Source: an uncultured Alphaproteobacteria bacterium
GTDB lineage: Bacteria > Pseudomonadota > Alphaproteobacteria > MPNO01 > UBA2964
Assembly: GCA_943787225.1 (NCBI GenBank)
Contig: CALSLP010000001.1
Span: 904,964-968,963 of the forward strand
Direction: 5' to 3'
Length of the DNA stretch: 64,000 bases
Part shown: piece after piece, positions 25,381 to 35,488 of the stretch
Numbering within the stretch: the first letter of the stretch is position 1
Layout: each line of letters opens with the position of its first letter
Notes under the pieces: generated by a model
Told to the model about the DNA's origin: nothing
Databases searched by the model: none
Seen by the model: the letters and a program-made list of their open reading frames with translations, nothing else
Position numbers and translations under genes: made by a program

Positions 25381-26844
25381 TTATTGGGACATCCGTTCAA
25401 TCGTACCGGTGGTGCTGTGGCCTTCCTCAAGATCAACCAGCAAAATTTCTCCACCATAAGACTGAACGAATTCACCCCCGACAACCTCAGCAACGGTGTA
25501 GTCCGCGCCTTTGGCGAGGACATCAGGGCGCAGCGCCTCAATCAATTTAACTGGCGTGTCATCCGTAAAGAGCACAACCAAATCGACGCTTGCCAAAGAG
25601 GCCATAACGGCAGCGCGCGCCGCTTCATTCTGAACGGGCCGCGACTCTCCCTTGAGGCGCTTTACCGACTCATCAGCATTGAGCCCGACGACAAGGCGAT
25701 CACAAGCGGCGCGTGATTTTGCCAGGATGGCTACATGGCCTGGATGGATCAGATCGAAACAGCCATTGGTAAAACCAACCCGTTCGCCTTTCGCCCGCCA
25801 AGCAGCCACCTGCTCGACGGCGGCTTCAAGCGGCATAACTTTCAGCTCACCTGATATCTGCATATTTTGACGCCGCAACGACGTGGCGATTTCGGAAACA
25901 TCGGTAATAGCCGTACCCGTTTTGCCAACCACAATGCCCGCCGCAACATTCGCGAGCCGTGCGGCATCCAACAACGAACTGCCTGCCGCCAAAGAAGCGG
26001 CTAGTGTCGCGACAACCGTGTCGCCCGCGCCGGACACGTCAAACACTTCTCGTGCCTCGGCTGGCAGATGATTGACACCAGCGCAGGACACAAGGGTCAT
26101 CCCCGCCGCACTACGCGTGACAAGAACATTTTCTATCTCATACTCTTTCGCGATGAATTTCGCAGCGGCGGCTGCACTATCATCATCGAAGATATCTTTC
26201 CGGCTTGCTTCGCAAAGTTCACGACGATTGGGCGTGATCAGCGTCGCGCCACTATAGCGCCGGTAATCGTCTCCTTTTGGATCGATGATAACGGGGCACT
26301 TGGCATCACGGCCGGCGCCAATGAGCTCAATAATAGTACCTGTCGATAGAACACCCTTGCCGTAATCAGAGATAACCAAAGCGCCAACGTCAGGCAACAG
26401 AGAGGAGACATACTCGACGAGTTGCTGACTGATTTCCGATCCAACTTCTTCGGTTTCTTCCCGGTCAACTCTTAGCAGCTGTTGTGGACCAGCCACGAAG
26501 CGTTCCTTGATCGTCGTCTGTCGTTCAGAATCATTTATGAATTTAGCTTTGATTCGATCATCATCGCTGATCAGGCTTCTAACTTCTTCTGCAGATTTAT
26601 CAGAGCCTAAGACACTAACAAACTCAACCGACGCCCCAATCGATGCCAAGTTCCGCGCCACATTGCCGGCGCCGCCCAGCATGGCGCTTTCACTTACGAC
26701 CCGGCAAACAGGCACCGGCGCTTCAGGTGAGATTCGGGAGACATCGCCATAGACAAATCTGTCGAGCATGACGTCGCCAACGCAAAGCACCCGCGCATCA
26801 CCCAACCCCTCGATCAGGGTAAGAAGTTGAACGCTCTCATTCAT
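25381..26844 (-). CDS. hldE: Bifunctional heptose-7-phosphate kinase/heptose-1-phosphate adenylyltransferase
   Basis: A 487-residue HldE/RfaE. The N-terminal ribokinase-like domain (about 1-330) has VGDVMLDRF, GGAGNVARN and the catalytic DVSGAGDTV. The C-terminal nucleotidyltransferase domain (about 345-487) begins FTNGCFDLIHPGHV with the HxGH motif. It phosphorylates heptose-7-phosphate at C1 and adenylylates heptose-1-phosphate for ADP-heptose and LPS core. The intermediate phosphatase GmhB is not in the window. The gmhA stop overlaps its start by 4 bp, so the two are translationally coupled. Confidence 0.95.
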   Translation of the reverse strand: MNESVQLLTLIEGLGDARVLCVGDVMLDRFVYGDVSRISPEAPVPVCRVVSESAMLGGAGNVARNLASIGASVEFVSVLGSDKSAEEVRSLISDDDRIKAKFINDSERQTTIKERFVAGPQQLLRVDREETEEVGSEISQQLVEYVSSLLPDVGALVISDYGKGVLSTGTIIELIGAGRDAKCPVIIDPKGDDYRRYSGATLITPNRRELCEASRKDIFDDDSAAAAAKFIAKEYEIENVLVTRSAAGMTLVSCAGVNHLPAEAREVFDVSGAGDTVVATLAASLAAGSSLLDAARLANVAAGIVVGKTGTAITDVSEIATSLRRQNMQISGELKVMPLEAAVEQVAAWRAKGERVGFTNGCFDLIHPGHVAILAKSRAACDRLVVGLNADESVKRLKGESRPVQNEAARAAVMASLASVDLVVLFTDDTPVKLIEALRPDVLAKGADYTVAEVVGGEFVQSYGGEILLVDLEEGHSTTGTIERMSQ

Positions 26845-27416
26845 TTACCGCACCGTTGCTCCAAAACATCACACAGCATGTGGCCAAGAATAATATGCAT
26901 TTCCTGAATACGTCCCGTTACATCCGACGGCACGACCAAAAGTGGATCTGCCAAGCCAACGAGTTTGCCACCATCCTTACCGGCAAATGCTGCGGGGGTT
27001 ACGCCAATTTCCTTTGCGGCCTGCAACGCATTCAAGATATTCTGACTATTGCCGGAAGTGGTAATCCCAATCGCCAGATCACCGGCCTTACCCAGCGCCC
27101 GAAGCTGCGATTCAAAAATGGTTTCATAGCCAAAATCATTCCCACCCGCTGTCAACGTTGAGCTATCCGTCGTCAACGCAATCGCAGCCAGTGGCGCACG
27201 ATTGACTTTATACCGAACGATCAATTCAGCCGCGAGATGCTGGGCATCTGCAGCACTACCACCATTGCCAAGAAACATAATCTTGTTGCCGGCATTAAGC
27301 GCCGTTTCCGCGACGGCACAAAGCGCCATAAAGGGCTCCACGAGAGCCGCCCGCGTCGCGTGCATAACCGCTTCGTGCTCGGAAAATTCTCGGTCAAAAA
27401 AAGATTTCAGGTCCAT
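26841..27416 (-). CDS. gmhA: Phosphoheptose isomerase
   Basis: A 191-residue SIS-domain isomerase. IMFLGNGGSAADAQHLAAEL is the substrate-binding loop of GmhA, followed by LTTDSSTLTAGGNDFGYE and ITTSGNSQNILNAL. A late Glu and His (QEMHIILGHMLCD) fit the GmhA metal/catalytic region. It converts sedoheptulose-7-phosphate to heptose-7-phosphate, the first step for ADP-heptose. Length and every motif are as expected. It is upstream of hldE in the same operon with a 4-bp overlap. Confidence 0.94.
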   Translation of the reverse strand: MDLKSFFDREFSEHEAVMHATRAALVEPFMALCAVAETALNAGNKIMFLGNGGSAADAQHLAAELIVRYKVNRAPLAAIALTTDSSTLTAGGNDFGYETIFESQLRALGKAGDLAIGITTSGNSQNILNALQAAKEIGVTPAAFAGKDGGKLVGLADPLLVVPSDVTGRIQEMHIILGHMLCDVLEQRCGK

Positions 27417-27504
27417 AATACTCTTTCCATGAAATAAATTCGCCGCAAGCGCAAGCAGGGTACTAGTTTCAAGTTGTCGACCAGCGCCGCCATACAGGAG
27501 CCAA

Positions 27505-28662
27505 TCAGGGGTTCCAGGGCTGGAAATGTTTGCTCAGCGCCAGACCCTGCCGTTGATAGGAAGATCCGGATTCAGCGCCATAAAGCTGATCCGGTGTATC
27601 CGTCAGATGTTCATATTTCAAACGCCCAACCAGCTGTCCATCTTCGATGATAAACGGCACACCATAAGACCGCACTTCCAATACAGCACGCGTTCCTGCT
27701 GCGCCAACATCCGCATGGCCAAACCCGGGATCAAAAAACCCGGCATAATGCGCCCGGAACTCGCCGGTAAAGGCATCATAAGGTACCATCTCGGCAGCAT
27801 GATCGACTGGCACGGACACCGCTTCCTTGGAGGCCAGGATATAGAAATCATCCGGATTCAAAATGACACTGCGGCCTTCATCCTGAAAAATCGGATCCCA
27901 GTAATCGACCGGATCGTAATGCCCAATCTTGTCAACATCGATGAGCGGTGCATGTGGTTTCGCTCTAAACCCGACCAAATCGGTATCGCCAATACCGGCG
28001 AGATCAACCGATAACGGCACCCCACGGAACAGCGTATTCACTTCGCGCTCCGTCAGATCACGATCAAGAACAGGCTGATCCCGCATGAGCCGTTTTAATT
28101 CCGCTTCGCGCACATCAGGTGTCCCGCGGCTCAACCGCAGCTGATTCAACCGCGCGCCAGTACGCACGATAACGCTAAAGGTTCGCGGAAAGATCTCGGC
28201 GTAAAGAGGGCCCTGATAACCCTTGGTCACAACATCAAAATCCGGCGCCTGGTCGGTGATAAGCCGGGTAAACACATCAAGCCGCCCAGTGGAGCTCTTC
28301 GGGTTGGCGACGCCCGAAAGCCCATCGCTCAACGCCAGTGATTCCAGCAGCGGCACAAGATAAACACAGCCGGTCTCGAGCAGAGCACCACCAGTAAGAT
28401 CGACTTCGTGCAATCCGAACTTTTCGATCTGCTCACGGACGGTATGGTGGGGCCCAGGCAGAAAACTGGCCCGCATCCGATAGGCCGTCGTGCCAAGCCG
28501 TAGATCGAGACTCGCCGGCTGCACCTGCTGCGACCCAATCGGCTGTTCCGCCATGATTTCGCCATCGCGAATAAGGGCAGTTATAGACTGATACGGTAGC
28601 ACGCCCGTATCGCGGCGGGTGCCCTGGCTGTCGGTGTTCAAGGGATGGCCCTGCTCATTCAT
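27505..28662 (-). CDS. dcd: Long-form 2'-deoxycytidine 5'-triphosphate deaminase
   Basis: A 385-residue protein of the alphaproteobacterial long dCTP deaminase type, about twice the length of ordinary Dcd. Its first half has SLDLRLG and NPKSSTGRLDVF, matching the Dcd RSSxGR nucleotide-binding loop. The second half repeats the trimeric dUTPase-like fold (EVRSYGVPFIIEDGQLVGRL) and ends SYQRQGLALSKHF, as Dcd enzymes do. It should make dUTP from dCTP for thymidylate supply. It lies between gmhA and an AT-rich DnaA-box region. Confidence 0.87.
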   Translation of the reverse strand: MNEQGHPLNTDSQGTRRDTGVLPYQSITALIRDGEIMAEQPIGSQQVQPASLDLRLGTTAYRMRASFLPGPHHTVREQIEKFGLHEVDLTGGALLETGCVYLVPLLESLALSDGLSGVANPKSSTGRLDVFTRLITDQAPDFDVVTKGYQGPLYAEIFPRTFSVIVRTGARLNQLRLSRGTPDVREAELKRLMRDQPVLDRDLTEREVNTLFRGVPLSVDLAGIGDTDLVGFRAKPHAPLIDVDKIGHYDPVDYWDPIFQDEGRSVILNPDDFYILASKEAVSVPVDHAAEMVPYDAFTGEFRAHYAGFFDPGFGHADVGAAGTRAVLEVRSYGVPFIIEDGQLVGRLKYEHLTDTPDQLYGAESGSSYQRQGLALSKHFQPWNP

Positions 28663-28746
28663 AGTGTGAAGCTATCAGATGGTCTTTCAGTTAGAGAGCA
28701 TTTTGATCGGTTTCTTTCCCAATCAAAATCCCTTTCTTTCGCTAAT

Positions 28747-28836
28747 TTATCCACAGCTTTGTCAGAATTTATGTCATCACAGCATATTGATTTTATTTAT
28801 GAAAATAACTTATCCCCAAAAATAAAGTTATCCCCA
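28747..28836. promoter_or_regulatory. Cluster of three DnaA-box-like 9-mers in AT-rich DNA
   Basis: A perfect consensus DnaA box TTATCCACA is at 28747-28755. Two one-mismatch boxes TTATCCCCA are at 28810-28818 and 28828-28836, all on the plus strand. The 28670-28860 interval is markedly AT-rich beside neighbours of higher G+C. It is free of genes and directly upstream of the dcd-type gene. This could be a DnaA-responsive control region, a DnaA titration site or part of an origin. I cannot choose between them from the sequence. Confidence 0.55.
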
Positions 28837-28865
28837 TTGGCATATAGCGCTTAATTCAATCGACC

Positions 28866-30171
28866 TCAGTTCTTATTTTGATCAGCCAGCTCGTCTATTG
28901 CATCAAGCATCTCGGCTTCAAGGCGCAGAAAATGTGCTTCCCAGGTCCAGTTTTGCTCAACGAATTGCCGCGCTGCAGCCCCAATCGTGGCAGCCCGATC
29001 CGGATCAGCGAATAATTCAAGAATTTCCTTTCGCCATATCCTCAGCGTCATCCGCGAGGATGACATGAGCACCGGGCTCAGCGCCAATACCTTCATTGGC
29101 AACCGTCGTTGCGACAATCGGTTTCCCCATTGCCATAAACTCAACCATCTTGTTCTGCATTCCGGCCCCCGCCTGCACCGGGTCGATGCAAAGCGCCGCC
29201 TTTGAAATATAATCCGCCGGGTTCTCGACCTCGCCGGTAACCGTGATGCCGTCCATTTGTCCCAGCGCCACAACTTCTGGCCGGGGATCGCGACCGACGA
29301 TCATCAGGCTCGCTTTTGGTTCGGCTCTCTTGATGAGCGGCCATACATGCGCGGCAAACCATGTGATCGCATGGACATTGGTATAGGTCCGCAAGACACC
29401 ATTAAAAACCATCGAACAGGGGTCAGGCGTCACGTCCTCCCGCGGCGCGAAACGTGAAATATCGGTCCCATGAGGGCCGAAGAATACATTATCAATTTCG
29501 GGCAGGTTCTTTTCGCGGCAAATTGCGCGGATCTCGGCAACGTCCTGCTCGCCGATCAGGACCGTCCGGGAAAAGTTCCGCCAGACACGAGCTTCGTAAT
29601 TGCGGACCAACCGGCTTTCGACAGTATAAAGCAGCTTCTCTTTCAGATTGCGATAATGCGTCACCATCCGGCGGGTGTTGAGGGATTGCGAAAGCTGCAT
29701 CGCCACGAAGGTCGGCTTGGCAGGATAAATCCGCCGCATCGTCTCAGCGCTCCGAATGTAATAGCTGTAGCCGATATCGACGTCCTTGATCCCCTTTGCA
29801 ATAGCACTGCGCTGAGCCCTGTTGAGGAACCAACCAACCTGTAGCGGGAATCCCTTGAGCAATCCCAGAAACGCGCCCAAGGCACTGCGCAAAAGACCAT
29901 GCGGTTTCAAATGAACGCTCCGACAACGTTCCGCCAGCCAGGCCTGCTGTGTTTCAGTCATCGGCTCGCCGATATCGAGACCATACAGATCAATCTCATG
30001 ACCACGCGCGGACAGGAAGGAAATCAAATGGGCGACTGTCATCTGATCAGCCCGGGTCATCGGCAGCGGCGTCCGGGAATAGGCAATGGCAATGGAAAAT
30101 TTACGAGGGGCCGGTTCAACCTGCATCTCGCCAGGTAAATTACCCGAAGCTGGTGTTGGTTTTTTTGCCAT
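28866..30171 (-). pseudogene. Glycosyltransferase family 4-like protein, frameshifted near the end
   Basis: The first 380 or so residues read in one frame from 30171 and resemble GT-B sugar transferases of exopolysaccharide loci. They run from an N-terminal SIAIAYSRTPLPMTRADQM segment to VFNGVLRTYTNVHA, SLMIVGRDPRPEV and QNKMVEFMAMGKPIVA at the nucleotide-sugar site. Near 29029 the frame changes and the C-terminus continues in another phase (EILELFADPDRAA to the stop at 28866). One indel explains it. The merged length (about 435) is normal. It closes the first block of the polysaccharide locus. Confidence 0.75.
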
Positions 30172-30186
30172 GACGTGTGTCGTCGC

Positions 30187-31455
30187 CTAAAGCAGCGCCA
30201 GATTGATAACCGGAACCGCCGGATCAAGCGTTTCTGTAACGGCCTTCATTGGTTTGCCAATGACCACCAGTGCCGGATCAACAACATCGCTGACATCTTC
30301 AACAAGCAGCCGGGAGAGATGCGGTAAATGCTCTTCGACAAAGCGCAGATTAGCGCCGACAAGCGTCCGACCTTTAAGGTCGGGATCATATATACGGAGA
30401 TCATACCCCTTGCCCAGCAGCGTCTCGGCGAGATCAATCAACGGGCTTTCACGCAGATCATCCGTGTCAGACTTAAACGACAGCCCGAGCAACAGGATGG
30501 TCGTACCCGGGACAGCCTCGCTCATGACCCGCTCTGCGAGAAAGGTTTTATGCGCGGCATTAGATGGCAGGGCAGACGCAATGACCGGAATCTGAATACC
30601 ACGCGAACTTGCCAACGCGTTCACCGCCCGCAAATCCTTGGGCAGGCAAGACCCACCAAACGGGCCACCGGGCCGGAAATAAGCTGGCGAAATATTAAGG
30701 CGCGTATCGGCTAGGAAGGCGTCAATGACATGTTGCGGGTCGACTGAAAGATCAAGCGCGAGACGGCCGATCTCATTGCCGAAGGCCACTTTCAGCGCAT
30801 GGAAGGAATTATCTGTCAGCTTAACCATTTCAGCCGCGGTAAACGGCATTTCGAAGATCGGCGCGTCGATCCCCGCATAGAGACCCCGGAGTTCCTGCGA
30901 AATTCCAGGTTCACGTTCCCCAATGACGATCTTTGCCGGCGCATAGTAATCCTCGATCGCCGTTGATTCCCGGAGGAATTCCGGATTAAACGCAATTTCA
31001 TACCTTTCACCGGGAGCGCCGGCCAATTCGGTGAGTGTCGGAATTATCTTATTTTCCATTGTGCCCGGCGGCATAGTGCTCCGAAAAACAATGAGGGGTG
31101 CTTCTTCACGGATGGGCATCGCCGCCAGCGTCTCGCCGATCTCCTGTGTCACCGCCATAATATAGCCAAGCTCAAGATTGCCCGATGCATCCGACGGCGT
31201 GCCAACGCAAATCAGCACGATGTCAGAAGTGGCCAAATGATCTGCGGCCGATGTTGCGGTTTCCAGCCGGTCCTCAGAAACACCCTGTGCAAGGAGCTGT
31301 CCAACGCCCGGTTCCGAGACCGGTGACCGGCCCGCCCCGACATCTGCTACCTTGACCTCATTCACGTCGACGCCAACGACGTGGTGGCCGTCTTTAATAA
31401 GACACGCCGCCGCCGTTACGCCGACATACCCAAGGCCGCAGATAATTACTTTCAT
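30187..31455 (-). CDS. Nucleotide-sugar 6-dehydrogenase (GDP-mannose/UDP-glucose type)
   Basis: A 422-residue enzyme. The NAD-binding motif IICGLGYVGVTAA starts at residue 4, and the catalytic Cys lies in FGGSCLPKD, a wording typical of GDP-mannose 6-dehydrogenases (AlgD) as opposed to the GGxCFPKD of many UDP-glucose enzymes. It oxidises a sugar nucleotide twice to the uronic acid. Product assignment (GDP-mannuronate versus a UDP-uronate) remains open; UDP-xylose synthase in the same locus needs UDP-glucuronate. It is 15 bp upstream of the broken glycosyltransferase gene in transcription order reversed, with the heparinase gene before it. Confidence 0.82.
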   Translation of the reverse strand: MKVIICGLGYVGVTAAACLIKDGHHVVGVDVNEVKVADVGAGRSPVSEPGVGQLLAQGVSEDRLETATSAADHLATSDIVLICVGTPSDASGNLELGYIMAVTQEIGETLAAMPIREEAPLIVFRSTMPPGTMENKIIPTLTELAGAPGERYEIAFNPEFLRESTAIEDYYAPAKIVIGEREPGISQELRGLYAGIDAPIFEMPFTAAEMVKLTDNSFHALKVAFGNEIGRLALDLSVDPQHVIDAFLADTRLNISPAYFRPGGPFGGSCLPKDLRAVNALASSRGIQIPVIASALPSNAAHKTFLAERVMSEAVPGTTILLLGLSFKSDTDDLRESPLIDLAETLLGKGYDLRIYDPDLKGRTLVGANLRFVEEHLPHLSRLLVEDVSDVVDPALVVIGKPMKAVTETLDPAVPVINLALL

Positions 31456-31481
31456 ACTCGTCCTCGCAATCTACGCGCCTT

Positions 31482-33272
31482 TTAACAAGCTGACAGCCTG
31501 TCGAACAGCCCTGACAGACTTTCAGCGTTCGGTTGTACCGCTCCCTCAGACCAGCTCAGCCAGATCGCCGACTGACGCCGATCACCATTTTCTGCAGGAG
31601 ACATCGAAAATTGATGGGCCGGGGTTTCGACACCAAAGCGCGGCCAGTACCGCCCCGCTTCCCTGATCGATAAGCTCACCGACCAACGCTTCAACCGAGA
31701 CTGCGTTACCCGCCTGGCTAAAAGTTAGTGTATGCGGCCGCCATTTTCTCCCACGCCTGCGGGATAAGGAAATTGCTCGCACTCTCCGTGGTGAAATTTC
31801 CCTGCATTAGGTCGCAGATCAGTATCGCCTCGCCGGGCCAAAGGGCTATAAATCGTCGCGTTTCGACGCCGACATGCGCGTAGCCATCATGACGACCAGC
31901 ACACCAGATTGACGCGACTCCCTCTAATGTCTTTGACGTAATTTCTGTCGCCTTGCCACGCCTGCCGACGCGAAAGGATTTCCAGAATTCTATCGGTTCA
32001 AGCCCCGCGAGATGCGGGCCGTTATGCGAGGCTGCAGATCGCGAGACATCCCGCAATTCGCCCGCGGTGTATGTAGGGATAGCTGGATCAACAAACAGAC
32101 GATGCCCGCCTACCGAAGCTTCGATTGATAAAAAATCCGCGTGAGCATGACCGGGATTGTCATCTGGGCCACATAGACCGCAGTCAAAAATCACAGCATC
32201 ACTACCACGGCCCAGACGAACATAGCCGGCGTCGGTAAGCCGAGCGATCTCTGGCGTATCGTCGAGATCGACCACCTGACCGGCCGGTGGTGCTTCACCA
32301 ATCCAGGAATCATTGAACAGCGCCACCTCGCCATCAGGATGGCTCATCACCGGCAATGCCCGCGCCATGGATGCCTTTGGTTTCCTCCAGCAATGTCGAG
32401 AGGTCTTCATCAAAAACACCACTCGCGCACAGAACTTCGAAATCAAGAATTGAAAGAACGTGATACATCGGGCAGCGTTCAGCATGGCCGCCATCGGGCA
32501 GAATATTCTGGGCGACAGATTTGCGGAGCGCCTTTGGCAAAAACTCAAACCCGACAGGTAAACGGCCAACCGCCGCCGCAAAAACCGTCAGCGCCACATA
32601 GTTTTTAAGCAGATGATTATATTGCAAATCACGCTCCAGATTACCGCGGATAAAAGCGGCACATAATCGGACATGCTCAAAAATACGGGTGGCAGATGTC
32701 TGATCAACCGTCGCACTGGATTGCGTAAAAAGCGCGAGACCGGACAACAAATTGATCATTCGATGGCTGGCGGTATAGGCGTTCCACACATCTCGAAAGA
32801 CACCGGGAGCTGACCACGGGTTTTGCGTCTCCAACCCATGAAGCAAACGGCAAACGATGTCGAGATCGCCCTCTCGGCCCTCGGCAAGAAGCGGTACGAC
32901 ATAGCCCATATAAGCGAGGTTCATACGCCGAAGCGGATTGTTCCCTTCATGGAATTCCCCGCGCCATGAAATCTTATCAACATCTCCGAAATCAAAATCC
33001 TGATTGAGAAACTGAAACCGGCCGACCCGTACACCGCTTGGGTCCTCGCCGTGAACAGTGTGTTGCAGCAACAAGACGGACTTGGCAATTGATTGCAGTT
33101 CCGGCCTGGCCGCCGATGGCATCGGCAAGGCCTCTGCTGCACGATCTATACGTTTTCGGGTCGCTGCCGGAAACATTCCCATGCGCGCGCGCGCGCCACG
33201 ACAAATAAATCGAAAAAGCCACTGCTCCGCACTGAGATACTTAACGGTGCGCCACAGGCGAGGGATGTTCAT
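31482..33272 (-). pseudogene. Heparinase II/III-like protein, multiple frame changes
   Basis: The product starts at 33272 (MNIPRLWRTVKYLSAEQW) and reads as a typical alginate lyase/heparinase II/III N-terminal helical domain (NPWSAPGVFRDVWNAYTASH, NHLLKNYVAL, DGGHAERCPMYH). It shifts frame near 32370, 31735 and 31640, and the later parts resemble the C-terminal beta domain (NPGHAHADFLSIEA, IWCAGRHDGY). The merged length of about 595 residues is normal. Such enzymes in polysaccharide loci are lyases or modifiers of the secreted glycan. As written, the gene cannot make a full protein. Confidence 0.8.
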
Positions 33273-33284
33273 CGCGATGAATTC

Positions 33285-35450
33285 TTAAAGCGACACGGGC
33301 GCACCAGTGCGCAGAGATTCACCAATGGCAATCGTTGCCAGACTAACCTCGACAATCTCGGCTTCGTCGACGGGTGCCGGACCTCCGGTTGCAGTCGCTT
33401 CAACAAACGCCTCAAGCTCGCCCTTATGACCCTTGTCCTGATCAAGCCCAGCGCCAGTTTTGTTCTCTTTGCCATCCGCGACAACGGTGATCGACCGGAA
33501 GTTATCAATCATGATCACCACACCACCGGCATAGGCTTCAAACAATTCCTTGGAAAAGGCGGTGTCGCCTTTTGCCGTATAGGCGATGGTCGCCAAGCTG
33601 CCATCGGTAAAGTTCAGCGTTGCTGTCAGGTCATCGCAAGCACCGCGTGTTGCCGAGGCGGCGGCCGCCTGTACCGACGAAATCGAAGATCCCATCAAGA
33701 AGCGGGCAAGATCAACAAAGTGGCACATCTCGCCGAGGATTCGGCCATTGCCTTCTTCCGGTGCATTTTGCCAGCTATCCGAGGGAAGCTGTCCGGCATT
33801 CACCCGCAGCAGAACAACGCGGGGTGCAGGAAGCGCAGCGAGCCGGTCACGCATCTTGATGGCCATCGGTGCAAACCGGCGGTTAAACCCAACCTGAAAG
33901 AAAGCGTCTGACCCGTTACGCGCTTCAATCACGGAATTGAGTTGACCTCGATCAAGCGCCAGGGGTTTCTCGACCAGCACGTTTTTCCCAGCGGCCAGGG
34001 CTGCAGCCGTCAAAGCCGCATGGCTGGAATGCGGCGTGGTAATCAACACGGCATTAATCTCGTCATTCTCAAACACCGCCGCTTCATCAGCAGCAGAGAA
34101 TTCAAAACCAAACGCCCCCTGACTATGTTCCGCAGAAATACCGCGCTGTGTCGCAATGGTATGTAGGCGGCAATTTTTCATTTTCTTGAGGCGCGGCAAA
34201 AGCATGGTGCGGGCGAACGACCCCGCCCCGATCACGCCAAGCACGCAGTCGCCAGCTTTCTTATTGCCAGAAACAGTGATCGGTATCCGCAATCCCGAAA
34301 CAGGATTCTTGTCTTCTTTGGCATAATTCAGAACCACACCAAGATGAGGTTCAGTGTTATCGGTCACCATCGCATAAGCATCTTCAGCTTTATCAAAATC
34401 GAAGCGATGCGTAATCAGCGGCTCAACCGCGAGACGATGGTCGCTGGCCCGCGACATGCGACGCACAACCTCCTCCAGATTGCGGGTTTCCGTCCACGGC
34501 ACCCAGCCGAGCGGATATTTCATACCACGACCTTCAAAATCGGGGTCGTATCGACCGGGTCCATAAGATCGCGAGACCACCACCGACAGTTCTTTATGCA
34601 TGAACTCACGATAGGGCACTTCGGTGCCCGTAACACCCACCAGACTCACCCGAGCACGATCCCGCGCGATACTGGCGGCAAGATGAAATGGATCGCTGGA
34701 ATCGGTTGCGGCAGCAATTAGAATGCCGTCGCAGCCTCGGCCTTCGGTGAAATCCATCACCGCTTCTGTCGGATCACCATTGCCCAGATTCCAGGTAAGT
34801 TCAGCGCGACCATATTTTGCAAGCTCAAGACGCCCGTCGTTGTAATCAAAAACTGCAACCCGGATACCCGCCAACTCCAGCAATTGCGCCGCCAGCTGAC
34901 CGACAAGACCTGCCCCGATGACCACCGCACAATCGCCAAATTCAAGCCCCATATTACGCACACCATGGAGCGCGATAGAGCCAAGCGTGCCGAAACAAGC
35001 CTCCTCGTCATTAACGTCCTCGGGCACGGGAGCCGCAAGGTTCACCGGCACCACATTAAAGTCAGCATGATTGGCAAGTCCTGCGCCGGCGACAGCGATG
35101 CGCTGACCAACACGGAATTTGCCTTCAGCGCCATCCCCGACGGCGATCACATCACCGCAGGCGGAGTAGCCCAACGGCAACGGCTCATCCAACCGTGCCA
35201 GCACAGCGCGCATTGTCGAGGCAATGCCATCGCGCTTGGTTTTTTCGAGAACTTTGCGCACCAGATCGGGGCGCGCTTTAGCCTTAGCCGCCAGGCTCTT
35301 CTTGGCGAATTGCACGACCATGCGTTCAGTGCCTGCCGATATCAGAGAAGACCGTGTCCGAACCAGGACATGACCCGACCGAACCTTTGGGTCCGGAACT
35401 TCTTTGAGAGCCAGTTTTCCTGACCGGGCGCTTTGAACGATCTGTTTCAT
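33285..35450 (-). CDS. Fused zinc-type alcohol dehydrogenase and Gfo/Idh/MocA oxidoreductase
   Basis: A 721-residue two-enzyme fusion. Residues about 1-385 are an MDR-type dehydrogenase with a C-terminal Rossmann core (VVIGAGLVGQLAAQLL). Residues about 405-721 are a Gfo/Idh/MocA oxidoreductase starting VLGVIGAGSFA, with NVLVEKPLAL carrying the conserved EKP. Such bi-domain proteins recur in bacterial polysaccharide loci and are thought to alter nucleotide sugars by oxidation-reduction. The frame is intact between two broken genes. It is 12 bp upstream of the heparinase start and on the same strand. Confidence 0.85.
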   Translation of the reverse strand: MKQIVQSARSGKLALKEVPDPKVRSGHVLVRTRSSLISAGTERMVVQFAKKSLAAKAKARPDLVRKVLEKTKRDGIASTMRAVLARLDEPLPLGYSACGDVIAVGDGAEGKFRVGQRIAVAGAGLANHADFNVVPVNLAAPVPEDVNDEEACFGTLGSIALHGVRNMGLEFGDCAVVIGAGLVGQLAAQLLELAGIRVAVFDYNDGRLELAKYGRAELTWNLGNGDPTEAVMDFTEGRGCDGILIAAATDSSDPFHLAASIARDRARVSLVGVTGTEVPYREFMHKELSVVVSRSYGPGRYDPDFEGRGMKYPLGWVPWTETRNLEEVVRRMSRASDHRLAVEPLITHRFDFDKAEDAYAMVTDNTEPHLGVVLNYAKEDKNPVSGLRIPITVSGNKKAGDCVLGVIGAGSFARTMLLPRLKKMKNCRLHTIATQRGISAEHSQGAFGFEFSAADEAAVFENDEINAVLITTPHSSHAALTAAALAAGKNVLVEKPLALDRGQLNSVIEARNGSDAFFQVGFNRRFAPMAIKMRDRLAALPAPRVVLLRVNAGQLPSDSWQNAPEEGNGRILGEMCHFVDLARFLMGSSISSVQAAAASATRGACDDLTATLNFTDGSLATIAYTAKGDTAFSKELFEAYAGGVVIMIDNFRSITVVADGKENKTGAGLDQDKGHKGELEAFVEATATGGPAPVDEAEIVEVSLATIAIGESLRTGAPVSL

Positions 35451-35488
35451 ACTCTTACACCTTCACACACTTTATCACTCTGGCGACA

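Noticed and set aside
33179..33200. GCGCGC run as a functional repeat
   Set aside because: It encodes Arg/Ala codons within the heparinase N-terminus. Nothing else suggests a repeat element.
33093..33911. 272-codon plus-strand frame across the heparinase start and the fusion dehydrogenase
   Set aside because: It crosses two supported minus-strand genes. The content is Arg/Cys-rich without a recognisable domain.
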